Source: JBJXHC01 sp046160825
GTDB lineage: Bacteria; Bacteroidota; Ignavibacteria; UBA10030; UBA6906
NCBI GenBank assembly: GCA_046160825.1
Contig: JBJXHC010000013.1
Coordinates: 1-5,781 of the forward strand
Length of the DNA: 5,781 nt
Reading direction: 5' to 3'
Position 1 is the stretch's first letter, and the number at the start of each line of letters is the position of its first letter. This document shows, one piece after another, positions 1-5,705 of this stretch. The notes under the pieces are model-generated. The model did not search any database. It was not told the origin of the DNA and was given only the letters and a program-made list of their open reading frames with translations. Both the position numbers and the translations under genes were made by a program.

Positions 1-1
1 C

Positions 2-1270
2 AAGAAGAGCTTTGGTTTTGAGTTCTACCTTCTTGCCGAGGAACTTGATCATGGCAATGCCAAGGAACTTCAAAAGAAGGACTTTGGCAGAGAAATGCAG
101 AAGACATGCCATGAGTTTTGGATCAATGCTAGCAACTACAAGAAGTTCCTCAATGATACGAGTGATGAGGCTGGGCCTGAGACCGTTGAACCCGACTTCT
201 TCACCAGCGAGGAGTTGGATTACTTTTCAAAGTGGGTCGCTCGTGTGTATGATAAAGACAATCCAAAGCACACTCGGGCGAAGGACCATTTGCTGGAAAC
301 AGTGTGGTCCAAGACTGTTTATTGGTCTGAACGGCTTGCCAAACGCCTCAAAGGATTCGAGACTTACAACCCCAGAATGTGGAGTCAAAGAGGTTGGGAT
401 GACTCAACCGGCGAAAACATACAGGTCTCCAGGTTCAAGGAATATACTTGGGCGAGAATCTATAAATCCAAGGATCGAGGGCGTGACATCTTCTTTACTG
501 TTGGTGTCGAAGGCAAGGAAAAGTCGTTGCTGTACAAAATAGATTTCTATAGAACCGCTGAGTCTGACCTTTCTCCCTCACAACGGGAATTGTGCAAGCA
601 GTTGATTCCGGATGATGTAAACTGGCGGGAAATTCCGTTTGCGAAAGCCCTAAAGTATGACTGGGACAAGCTCTTGGCTGAAACAGAGGCGTTCATCCGT
701 GACAATGATGCATTGTATGACGAAATCATTAAGTCTGTCTGGGACGAGACCGTACAAGTTTCAGGTCTCAAGAATCGGCTGATACGCAGAGAGACGCCAA
801 AGCGTGGCTTGAAGAAAGTACCGGAACACCAATTCAGCTTTACAGGGTACGATACTGATTGGGAGAAGCACCAACGCGAGAATGCTAGCATCGGACAATT
901 GGGAGAAGAACTCGTAATAGAATTCGAGAAGAAGAGACTGAATGAAGGCGGCCTAAACGGATTAGCAAAAGATGTGAGGAAAGTAAAGGACGGTGAGGGT
1001 TACGATATTTTGTCAAGGTACGAGAACGGCGCAGATAAATATATCGAAGTAAAGAGCACAACCGGTAATGAAGATACTCCATTTACTATCTCCCTGAATG
1101 AAATGCAGTTCTCTAAGATCAATCCGAAGTCCTACCATCTTTATCGTCTATTCAATTTGAAGAAGGAAACCAGAGTGGCAGAGTTCCATGAGTATCCTAG
1201 AGATGTGGCAGAGCACTTCTTGTTCGAAGGGATTCAGTTTAGCGCATACCGAAAGACAAAGGAATCATGA
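2..1270 (+). CDS. DUF3883 (PD-(D/E)XK-like) C-terminal protein, 5' partial
   Basis: The reading frame is open from the left edge, so the true start and N-terminus lie outside; 422 residues are visible. An internal ATG at 95 is not a convincing start because coding-like sequence continues upstream of it. The last ~130 residues match the DUF3883 / NO VEIN C-terminal pattern: a GxLGEE segment (Glu codon 905-907), GEGYDI (Asp codon 1004-1006), then IEVKST (Glu 1046-1048, Lys 1052-1054). This E...D...ExK order is that of PD-(D/E)XK nuclease folds, so DNA cleavage or modified-DNA handling is plausible but unproven. The preceding ~290 residues are charged, Trp/Tyr-rich and soluble; I do not recognise them and see no helicase or Walker motifs there. 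The stop overlaps the hsdM start by four bases (ATGA), implying translational coupling and a shared role. A restriction-subunit function is inference. Domain call fairly sure; function unsure. Confidence 0.8.
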   Translation, partial: KKSFGFEFYLLAEELDHGNAKELQKKDFGREMQKTCHEFWINASNYKKFLNDTSDEAGPETVEPDFFTSEELDYFSKWVARVYDKDNPKHTRAKDHLLETVWSKTVYWSERLAKRLKGFETYNPRMWSQRGWDDSTGENIQVSRFKEYTWARIYKSKDRGRDIFFTVGVEGKEKSLLYKIDFYRTAESDLSPSQRELCKQLIPDDVNWREIPFAKALKYDWDKLLAETEAFIRDNDALYDEIIKSVWDETVQVSGLKNRLIRRETPKRGLKKVPEHQFSFTGYDTDWEKHQRENASIGQLGEELVIEFEKKRLNEGGLNGLAKDVRKVKDGEGYDILSRYENGADKYIEVKSTTGNEDTPFTISLNEMQFSKINPKSYHLYRLFNLKKETRVAEFHEYPRDVAEHFLFEGIQFSAYRKTKES

Positions 1271-2757
1271 ACACCAATACATCAGGAATTGTTGGCAAAG
1301 TCTGGGGCTTTTGCACCGTTCTAAAAGACGACGGAGTAAGCTATGGCGACTATCTTGAGCAACTCACGTATCTGCTCTTCCTCAAAATGGCGGATGAGTA
1401 CTCCAAGCCCCCGTACAACCGGCGTCTGCCCGTTCCCAAAGAATACAATTGGGAGAGTCTCGTCTCGAAACGTGGCGCCGATCTCGAATTGCATTACAGC
1501 ATCTTGCTCAGAGAGTTGGGTCAGCAGAAAGGAATCCTCGGCCAGATATTCACCAAAAGCCAGAACAAGATACAGGACCCGGCAAAGCTCTACAAGCTGA
1601 TCGACATGATCAATCTGGAAAGCTGGGTCGTTATGGGTGCCGACGTAAAGGGGGACATCTATGAAGGCCTGCTGGAGAAAAATGCTGAAGACACAAAGAG
1701 CGGTGCGGGCCAATACTTCACGCCACGGGCGCTCATCAAGGCAATGGTGGAATGTATCCGTCCCGAACCCAAGAAAACCATCGCCGATCCGGCATGTGGT
1801 ACGGGCGGTTTCTTTCTTGCCGCATACGACCACATTGTAAACAACAACGAACTTGATAAGGGACAAAAAGAGTTTCTCAAGTTCAAAACGTTCTACGGGA
1901 ATGAGATCGTTGCAGGAACCCGTCGGCTTGCCCTAATGAACCTGTTCCTTCATAACATCGGCGATATCGACAGTGATAACTTCATTTCACCTGCCGATGC
2001 ACTCGTAGCGGCACCCGGTACGAGCGTGGATTACGTGCTGGCAAATCCGCCGTTTGGCAAGAAAAGCAGCATGACCTTTACAAACGAGGAAGGGGAACAG
2101 GAAAAAGAAGAGCTAACATACAATCGTCAGGACTTCTGGGCAACGACGGGCAACAAGCAACTCAATTTTGTGCAGCATATCCGCACCATGCTCAAGACAA
2201 CCGGGCAGGCGGCGGTTGTTGTACCGGATAACGTGCTGTTCGAAGGTGGTGCAGGAGAAACCGTCCGGAAGAAACTGCTTGAAACCACAGACCTCCATAC
2301 CATCCTGCGCTTGCCAACCGGAATCTTTTATGCAAATGGCGTAAAGGCAAACGTGATATTCTTCGATGCCAAGCCCGCCTCCAAAGAACCCTGGACGAAA
2401 GAGATTTGGTACTATGACTACCGAACCAACGTGCACCACACACAGAAGAAGAACCCGATGCGGCTGGACGATCTCCGGGATTTTATCGACTGCTATCATC
2501 CCGCCAACAGGCACAAACGGAAAGAGACATTCAACAGTGAAAAGAATCCCGACGGTCGTTGGAGGAAGTACACCTATGATGAAATCATCAGTCGAGACAA
2601 AACCAGTCTTGATATCACCTGGCTGAAAGACAAAAGTCTCACCGATCTGGATTCTCTACCCGACCCCGATGTTCTCGCAGGCGATATCATTGAGAATCTT
2701 GAGGCTGGCTTGGCGAGCTTCCGGCAGATTATGGTGGAGATCAATGGGAAGAAGTAA
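1267..2757 (+). CDS. hsdM: Type I restriction-modification DNA methyltransferase subunit (HsdM)
   Basis: This is the N6-adenine methyltransferase subunit of a type I R-M system, which transfers a methyl group from S-adenosylmethionine to adenine in DNA, normally as an M2S complex. At 496 residues it is of usual length and intact. Residues ~8-120 form the helical HsdM N-terminal domain (VGKVWGF, YLEQLTYLLFLKM). The segment GQYFTPR (148-154) precedes the SAM-binding motif I, DPACGTGGFF (174-183), and the catalytic motif IV, NPPFG (260-264). The C-terminal tail, with LPDPDVLAGDIIENLEAGL, is typical of the family and would contact HsdS. The start is fixed by the ATGA overlap with the upstream gene; an AAAGGA sits only about three bases before the ATG, so translation probably relies on coupling. 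The stop codon TAA touches a hairpin followed by five Ts. No HsdS-like gene follows, which is odd: M subunits generally need S to recognise a target. The family call is very secure. Confidence 0.97.
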   Translation: MNTNTSGIVGKVWGFCTVLKDDGVSYGDYLEQLTYLLFLKMADEYSKPPYNRRLPVPKEYNWESLVSKRGADLELHYSILLRELGQQKGILGQIFTKSQNKIQDPAKLYKLIDMINLESWVVMGADVKGDIYEGLLEKNAEDTKSGAGQYFTPRALIKAMVECIRPEPKKTIADPACGTGGFFLAAYDHIVNNNELDKGQKEFLKFKTFYGNEIVAGTRRLALMNLFLHNIGDIDSDNFISPADALVAAPGTSVDYVLANPPFGKKSSMTFTNEEGEQEKEELTYNRQDFWATTGNKQLNFVQHIRTMLKTTGQAAVVVPDNVLFEGGAGETVRKKLLETTDLHTILRLPTGIFYANGVKANVIFFDAKPASKEPWTKEIWYYDYRTNVHHTQKKNPMRLDDLRDFIDCYHPANRHKRKETFNSEKNPDGRWRKYTYDEIISRDKTSLDITWLKDKSLTDLDSLPDPDVLAGDIIENLEAGLASFRQIMVEINGKK

Positions 2758-2775
2758 ACCGCTGAAGCGGTTTTT
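2756..2775 (+). terminator. Possible intrinsic terminator after hsdM
   Basis: Arms AAACCGC (2756-2762) and GCGGTTT (2767-2773) enclose a TGAA loop, and the right arm runs into a stretch of five Ts (2771-2775). The first bases of the stem lie within the hsdM stop codon. The stem is short and only partly GC-rich, so termination would be modest. The same hairpin recurs at 3578-3595 with only three Ts, which suggests it is primarily part of a repeat that may also act as a terminator here. Confidence 0.5.
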
Positions 2776-2823
2776 CTCGGATGCGTGGTTTGTTGTTTTC
2801 TGTCCCACGAATGAAGTCGTGGG
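2756..2823 (+). repeat. Twin-hairpin repeat, copy 1 (after hsdM)
   Basis: Two hairpins lie about 30 nt apart. The first is AAACCGC-TGAA-GCGGTTT (2756-2773). The second has arms CCCACGA (2804-2810) and TCGTGGG (2817-2823) around ATGAAG. A near copy lies at 3578-3643, with identical first-hairpin stem and loop and one base different in the 20-nt second hairpin. The intervening spacer is less conserved but keeps a GC-x-TG...TTTGTT stretch. The arrangement resembles REP-type paired palindromes mobilised by IS200-like (RAYT) transposases in other bacteria, but no such transposase is in the window. Confidence 0.8.
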
Positions 2824-2844
2824 TTGATCTAATTATTTTTCGCC

Positions 2845-2885
2845 CTAACCTCCCCTCTCTTCGTAAGAGAGGGGCAGGGGGAGAG
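2845..2885 (+). repeat. CCTCCCC/GGGGAG inverted-end repeat, short copy
   Basis: The left end, CTAACCTCCCCTCTC (2845-2859), is identical over 15 bases to 4582-4596. It forms a 9-bp hairpin, CCCCTCTCT (2852-2860) with AGAGAGGGG (2866-2874), followed by the GGGGGAGAG right side (2877-2885), also seen at 4684-4692. The ends are imperfect inverted repeats, as in a MITE-like element. It lacks the middle module and the terminal ATACGCCCC palindrome of the two longer copies. The rest of this gap (2886-2957) holds nothing I recognise, and I see no convincing promoter for the next gene. Confidence 0.65.
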
Positions 2886-2970
2886 TTCATCCCTGCGTCA
2901 AGGCAAAGCCGGACTTCGTTGAGCCGGGTAATGTCCACGCATTCTTATCCGTAATTCAAAGGAATCACTC

Positions 2971-3564
2971 ATGCTTCCAGAAATCTGGGCACGAGACTTA
3001 AATGTGATATTTGTTGGGACCACTGTTGCAGAAACATCTGATCAACTCGGGTTCTATTATCTGGGGCCGAATAACAGGTTCTGGTCTCTGCTTGAATACG
3101 CTGGCATCACACCCGCGTCGTTGGTTTCACCTTCGGAGCGGAAAGTGTTGGTCAACGCTCAGAAGGATGGAGTGCTTAATGATACGTACAAGCAACTCTT
3201 CTTTGAAAAGAAGGAGAGAGAGCTATTGAAGCATCGCATCGGTTTGACCGACCTGAATCGACGCCGCGTTGTCAGCAATGATGACGATCCTGCTGCTGAA
3301 CCCACCAAAGAAGATATCCTGAAGTTTGTGAAGAAAGCCGAGAAGTACGCGCCGAAGGTTCTTGCGTTCGTTACGAGCATGGAAACCTTTGAGAAATGTC
3401 TGAAACCACTCTACCCATCTGCCAATCGACAAAGGGGAAAACAAGATTTCCTGATTGGGAATTCAGAAGTCTGGCTTCTTGGTAGCTCAAGTGGTCGTGT
3501 AAAGGATACGGATGCAATGGAACAAGTGTTTGAGGACTTGGCGGAGCGCTTGAAAAAGATTTGA
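2971..3564 (+). CDS. Mug/TDG-type uracil-DNA glycosylase superfamily protein, noncanonical motifs
   Basis: This 197-residue protein, close to the size of Mug, has the layout of mismatch-specific DNA glycosylases, which remove uracil or thymine from G mismatches as the first step of base excision repair. After a short lead, VIFVGTTVAE (12-21) sits at motif I, followed by YYLGPNNRFW (29-38), matching the Mug/TDG ANRFW region; then IGLTDL (90-95), the hydrophobic strand VLAFVTS (130-136), and LLGSSSGRV (169-177) at motif II. Classical Mug has GINPG with a catalytic Asn, and NPSG. Here Thr17/Thr18 and Ser172 occupy those places. From memory, a branch with GTA-type motif I and SxSG-type motif II exists, so this may be a lineage feature rather than decay; activity and substrate are uncertain. 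The start is supported by AAGGA (2959-2963) seven bases before the ATG. An insertion of about 35 residues relative to Mug (~60-88) is Lys/Glu-rich. The gene stands alone between repeats. Fold likely; chemistry open. Confidence 0.8.
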   Translation: MLPEIWARDLNVIFVGTTVAETSDQLGFYYLGPNNRFWSLLEYAGITPASLVSPSERKVLVNAQKDGVLNDTYKQLFFEKKERELLKHRIGLTDLNRRRVVSNDDDPAAEPTKEDILKFVKKAEKYAPKVLAFVTSMETFEKCLKPLYPSANRQRGKQDFLIGNSEVWLLGSSSGRVKDTDAMEQVFEDLAERLKKI

Positions 3565-3577
3565 CACAACGATTGTG

Positions 3578-3643
3578 AAACCGCTGAAGCGGTTTGCCCA
3601 CAGCATGTTTGTTTGTCTTGAGTCCCACGACTGAAGTCGTGGG
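3578..3643 (+). repeat. Twin-hairpin repeat, copy 2 (after the Mug-like gene)
   Basis: The first hairpin is AAACCGC-TGAA-GCGGTTT (3578-3595). The second is CCCACGAC-TGAA-GTCGTGGG (3624-3643), a perfect 8-bp stem. Both loops are TGAA closed by C-G, giving a CTGAAG core in each. The spacer is 28 nt. It begins 13 bases after the TGA stop of the preceding gene. There is no T run after either stem, so simple rho-independent termination is not obvious. Confidence 0.8.
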
Positions 3644-3676
3644 TAAGTTGCAACGAGACGAGTTGATGACATGTGG

Positions 3677-3698
3677 TGAGCCCTTCGCTACGCTCAGG
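3677..3698 (+). repeat. Short palindromic GAGC...GCTC segment
   Basis: TGAGC (3677-3681) can pair with GCTCA (3692-3696) across CCCTTCGCTAC. The motif, whose reverse complement contains CTGAGCGTAGCGAAGGG, is familiar as an interspersed intergenic motif in environmental bacterial genomes. Its role here is unknown. It lies between the twin-hairpin unit and the longer inverted-end repeat. Confidence 0.35.
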
Positions 3699-3704
3699 TA
3701 AACC

Positions 3705-3806
3705 GAGGAGAGGCCTGCCCGCCTCATCGTGTACTCTGAAGAGGCGGGGCTGGGGAAGAGGTATTGTATCATCGTGGAGGGCGTATCATGATACGCCCCT
3801 ACAAAA
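3705..3806 (+). repeat. Inverted-end repeat, medium copy with terminal palindrome
   Basis: The segment 3705-3739 matches 4601-4635 at 34 of 35 bases. It is followed by GGCGGGG, a GGGG-AAGAGGTAT block, and a terminal palindrome in which GGGCGTATCA (3779-3788) is the exact inverse of TGATACGCCC (3789-3798), ending CCTACAAAA. Compared with the copy at 4582-4734 it lacks the CTAACCTCCCC left end, and a roughly 35-base inner hairpin is absent. No reading frame of its own; looks like a non-autonomous mobile or recombinogenic repeat. Confidence 0.7.
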
Positions 3807-3828
3807 GACTTTGACGATTCAAACGATG

Positions 3829-3858
3829 CTGAAACCGTCTAACTGAAGTCGTGGGTAA
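3829..3858 (+). repeat. Degenerate twin-hairpin remnant
   Basis: CTGAAACCG followed by CTGAAGTCGTGGGTAA (3843-3858) repeats pieces of copy 2: the end of its second hairpin and the bases after it (3631-3646) match exactly. The left arm of that hairpin is missing, so it cannot fold the same way. It appears to be a truncated or rearranged copy. The remaining bases to 3958 hold no recognisable element and only weak promoter-like hexamers. Confidence 0.55.
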
Positions 3859-3958
3859 TTCGCTCATCATAATCTGAGTCGAGGTGGAACTGGAGAACCG
3901 AAAACCGATTGGGTTGCTGCGAGTTGATTATGTTGAATACAGCGTTTGAGAGAGAACC

Positions 3959-4474
3959 ATGAACCGCTTCAAACTGAGGTTTCCAGAACGTGACGTTGTC
4001 AAATGGTCTGATCGATATGACTACAAGCCGGATCCGGTCATCGAGGATCAAATTGTTCCTCGTGTCAGGGAGACCGGGTACTTAACGAAGCCCGATTTCC
4101 TGGCCATCTGTCACTGGAAGTCGCCACGTTCGCAGAGTCGTTGTAAGGTGAACACGCCTGAATTCATCGAATCAGTCAGCAAGATAGCGCTCTCAACCTC
4201 CAACGAGCAGTTGCGCATTGAGATCTGGAGACTACTGAACGGCGTAGACTGGCCAACGGCGAGTACGCTCTTGTTTTGGCTTCACCACGAAGAGTATCCC
4301 ATTCTCGACTTTCGCGCTGTCTGGTCACTAGGATATACCAAACCGCCAAAGTATGATTTCTCTTTCTGGTCGGACTACGTTGACTGTTGCCGCACACTTT
4401 CACGCAAGTGTGGCGTTACAGTCCGCACTCTCGATCGAGCGTTGTGGCAGTATTCGAGCGAGAAGCAACGATGA
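3959..4474 (+). CDS. Small conserved protein with HhH-GPD-like glycosylase signature
   Basis: This 171-residue soluble protein belongs to no named family I can cite with certainty. Its core, residues 93-117, begins LNGVDWPTAS, passes through a hydrophobic stretch and ends YPILD. It aligns without gaps to the helix-hairpin-helix and catalytic Asp of HhH-GPD glycosylases: in E. coli endonuclease III (LPGVGRKTA...VD) the Leu-to-Asp spacing is also 24 residues. Here Asp117 would be the catalytic Asp. The Lys of bifunctional enzymes is replaced by Pro99, and no 4Fe-4S cysteine cluster is seen, so any activity would be monofunctional (AlkA-like). The flanks carry distinctive WKSPR (53-57), FRAVWSLG (118-125) and TLDRALWQYS motifs that look conserved. 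At 171 residues it is shorter than full HhH-GPD enzymes (~210 or more), so it could be a binding or degenerate version. An in-frame TGA at 3947-3949 makes ATG 3959 the first possible ATG; a GAGAGAG purine run precedes it. Glycosylase activity is inference. Confidence 0.75.
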   Translation: MNRFKLRFPERDVVKWSDRYDYKPDPVIEDQIVPRVRETGYLTKPDFLAICHWKSPRSQSRCKVNTPEFIESVSKIALSTSNEQLRIEIWRLLNGVDWPTASTLLFWLHHEEYPILDFRAVWSLGYTKPPKYDFSFWSDYVDCCRTLSRKCGVTVRTLDRALWQYSSEKQR

Positions 4475-4542
4475 GGGTTTGATGAATCAAGCCCCCTACG
4501 CTGTTGTGGAGAGGGTAATATTGGGCGACTCAACGAGTCACC
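4475..4542 (+). repeat. Twin-hairpin unit, divergent stems (after the HhH-like gene)
   Basis: It starts at the base after the TGA stop. Hairpin one is GGGTTTGA-TGAA-TCAAGCCC (4475-4494), with one G-T pair and again a TGAA loop. After 29 nt, hairpin two is GGCGACTC-AAC-GAGTCACC (4524-4542), with one mismatch. The stem sequences differ from copies 1 and 2 but hairpin size and spacing agree. Confidence 0.55.
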
Positions 4543-4545
4543 GGT

Positions 4546-4560
4546 ACCAAATGTTTTGGT
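4546..4560 (+). repeat. Small inverted repeat
   Basis: ACCAAA (4546-4551) and TTTGGT (4555-4560) pair around TGT. An alternative outer pairing of TCACC (4538-4542) with GGTGA (4558-4562) would compete with it. It directly follows the twin-hairpin unit and may extend it; no function is evident. Confidence 0.4.
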
Positions 4561-4581
4561 GATCAAGACACTACCCTAGTT

Positions 4582-4734
4582 CTAACCTCCCCTCTCCTTC
4601 GAGGAGAGGCCTGCCCGCCTCAGCGTGTACTCTGAGGCAGGCTCGGCCTAAGCCCTTCGGGCATCGGCGAGCAGGCGGGGGTCGGGGGAGAGGTATCACC
4701 ATGTAGGGGCGTATTGCCATACGCCCCTACAAAA
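4582..4734 (+). repeat. Inverted-end repeat, longest copy with nested hairpins and terminal palindrome
   Basis: The layout, left to right, is as follows. CTAACCTCCCCTCTC is the shared left end. CCTCTCCT/AGGAGAGG (4591-4598, 4602-4609) is the first hairpin. CCTCAG/CTGAGG (4618-4623, 4632-4637) is the second. A compound hairpin at 4641-4672 has GCTC, GCC and GCCC pairing with GGGC, GGC and GAGC. GGGGGAGAG is the shared right side. Last comes a 12-bp palindrome, GTAGGGGCGTAT (4703-4714) with ATACGCCCCTAC (4719-4730), loop TGCC. Shorter relatives lie at 2845-2885 and 3705-3806. The last palindrome sits 40 bases before the next gene's start, so it could affect that gene's expression. Confidence 0.7.
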
Positions 4735-4770
4735 ACAACACATGATGCGATAAATCTCAAAACGTTCGCA

Positions 4771-5667
4771 ATGAGCAAACAATCCCATCCTGCCCTAAAA
4801 ATCCATCTCATCGACGGCACATACGAACTGTTCCGCAACTACTACGGTGCGCCCAAAAGGGAATCACCCGATGGCCGTGAGGTTGGGGCAACGGTTGGAC
4901 TTCTCAGGAGTCTGATTGCGCTACTTGGGCAGCCCGGTACAACACACGTTGCATGCGCGTTTGACCATGTCATCGAATCGTTCCGCAATCAGCTCTATTC
5001 CGGTTACAAGACGGGGGAGGGGATCGAGCCCGAGCTTTTGAGCCAGTTCCCTCTCGCAGAGGAAGCCGTCGCTGCTCTGGGCATAGTGGTGTGGCCCATG
5101 GTGGAGTTCGAGGCGGACGATGCACTTGCAACTGCCGCGGCGCGCTTCAAGGATGCGAAAGGTGTTCAACAGGTTGTGATTTGTTCTCCCGATAAAGACC
5201 TGGCCCAATCGGTGCGTGGTAACAAGGTTGTCTGTTGGGATCGGCGTCGCGAGATTGTGTACGATGATGAAGGTGTCGTGCAGAAATTCGGTGTGCGTCC
5301 GGAGTCAATTCCAGACTGGCTGGCTCTGGTCGGCGATAGTGCGGATGGCTACCCAGGGATTCAGGGTTGGGGTGCAAAGTCGGCTTCTGCGGCTCTTGCG
5401 CGGTTCAAGCATTTGGATTCAATCCCCAAAGACCCTCAAGCGTGGGGAGTGAAAGTGAGTCGGGCACAATATCTCTCGGAGAATCTGGAAAACCACCGGG
5501 CAGATGCTCTTCTCTTTCGCAAGTTGGCAACGCTCCGTGAGGATGTTCCGCTTGAGGAGAGACTTGATGATCTGGAATGGCGCGGGGCGATGGAACGCCT
5601 GAAACAGCTTTGCCAGGAGTTGGGAGTCGAGGAACTGCCGATGCGGATCAGTAGATGGTGCTCTTGA
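4771..5667 (+). CDS. Stand-alone 5'-3' exonuclease / flap endonuclease family protein
   Basis: This 298-residue protein matches the 5' nuclease domain of DNA polymerase I without a polymerase domain. Such enzymes use two metal sites to trim 5' ends or flaps during repair and Okazaki-fragment processing. Acidic ligands are present in order: LIDGTYELFR (Asp15), AFDHVIESFR (Asp65), the basic arch segment YSGYK (76-80), EADD (114-117), SPDKD (139-143, Asp141 and Asp143), and GDSADGYPGI (188-197, Asp189 and Asp192), which leads into the helix-three-turn-helix GWGAKSA (199-205) that grips the DNA backbone. The C-terminal helices (~230-298) complete the family length. A TTG at 4714 would extend the frame by 19 residues, but it lies in the repeat palindrome and the conserved domain starts soon after ATG 4771, so I chose the ATG; no strong ribosome site precedes it. 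It could process nicks or abasic ends left by glycosylases, but partnership with the upstream genes is inferred from proximity only. Confidence 0.93.
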   Translation: MSKQSHPALKIHLIDGTYELFRNYYGAPKRESPDGREVGATVGLLRSLIALLGQPGTTHVACAFDHVIESFRNQLYSGYKTGEGIEPELLSQFPLAEEAVAALGIVVWPMVEFEADDALATAAARFKDAKGVQQVVICSPDKDLAQSVRGNKVVCWDRRREIVYDDEGVVQKFGVRPESIPDWLALVGDSADGYPGIQGWGAKSASAALARFKHLDSIPKDPQAWGVKVSRAQYLSENLENHRADALLFRKLATLREDVPLEERLDDLEWRGAMERLKQLCQELGVEELPMRISRWCS

Positions 5668-5705
5668 GAGTAGAGGCCTTCATTGGTATTACGCGGATCG
5701 GGTTC

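Noticed and set aside
12..542. Plus-strand open frame overlapping the first gene
   Set aside because: Ser/Arg-rich out-of-frame translation without domain patterns; the frame that stays open to 1270 carries the DUF3883 motifs.
1321..1866. Long minus-strand open frame (181 codons) opposite hsdM
   Set aside because: It lies entirely within a confidently identified gene, its product has no recognisable family pattern, and it fits an antisense shadow of hsdM.
2919..2947. Promoter-like TTGAGC with a TTCTTA hexamer 17 bases later before the Mug-like gene
   Set aside because: The -10 match is poor and AT-rich context is lacking; not strong enough to annotate.
3371..3772. Minus-strand open frame over the end of the Mug-like gene and the following repeats
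   Set aside because: It runs across the twin-hairpin and inverted-end repeats and overlaps a better-supported gene; no family resemblance.
4350..4474. C-terminal cysteines of the HhH-like protein as a 4Fe-4S cluster
   Set aside because: Only a CC pair and one more Cys are present, without the C-x6-C-x2-C-x5-C spacing of endonuclease III or MutY.
2971..4474. Either middle gene as a divergent HsdS
   Set aside because: Both are far too short for two target-recognition domains and match glycosylase-type motifs instead.
2756..4730. Possible CRISPR array
   Set aside because: Repeats are few, differ in sequence, are separated by whole genes and are not regularly spaced.
4714..4770. TTG start adding 19 residues to the exonuclease
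   Set aside because: The extension is translated repeat palindrome, and the conserved nuclease domain begins just after ATG 4771.
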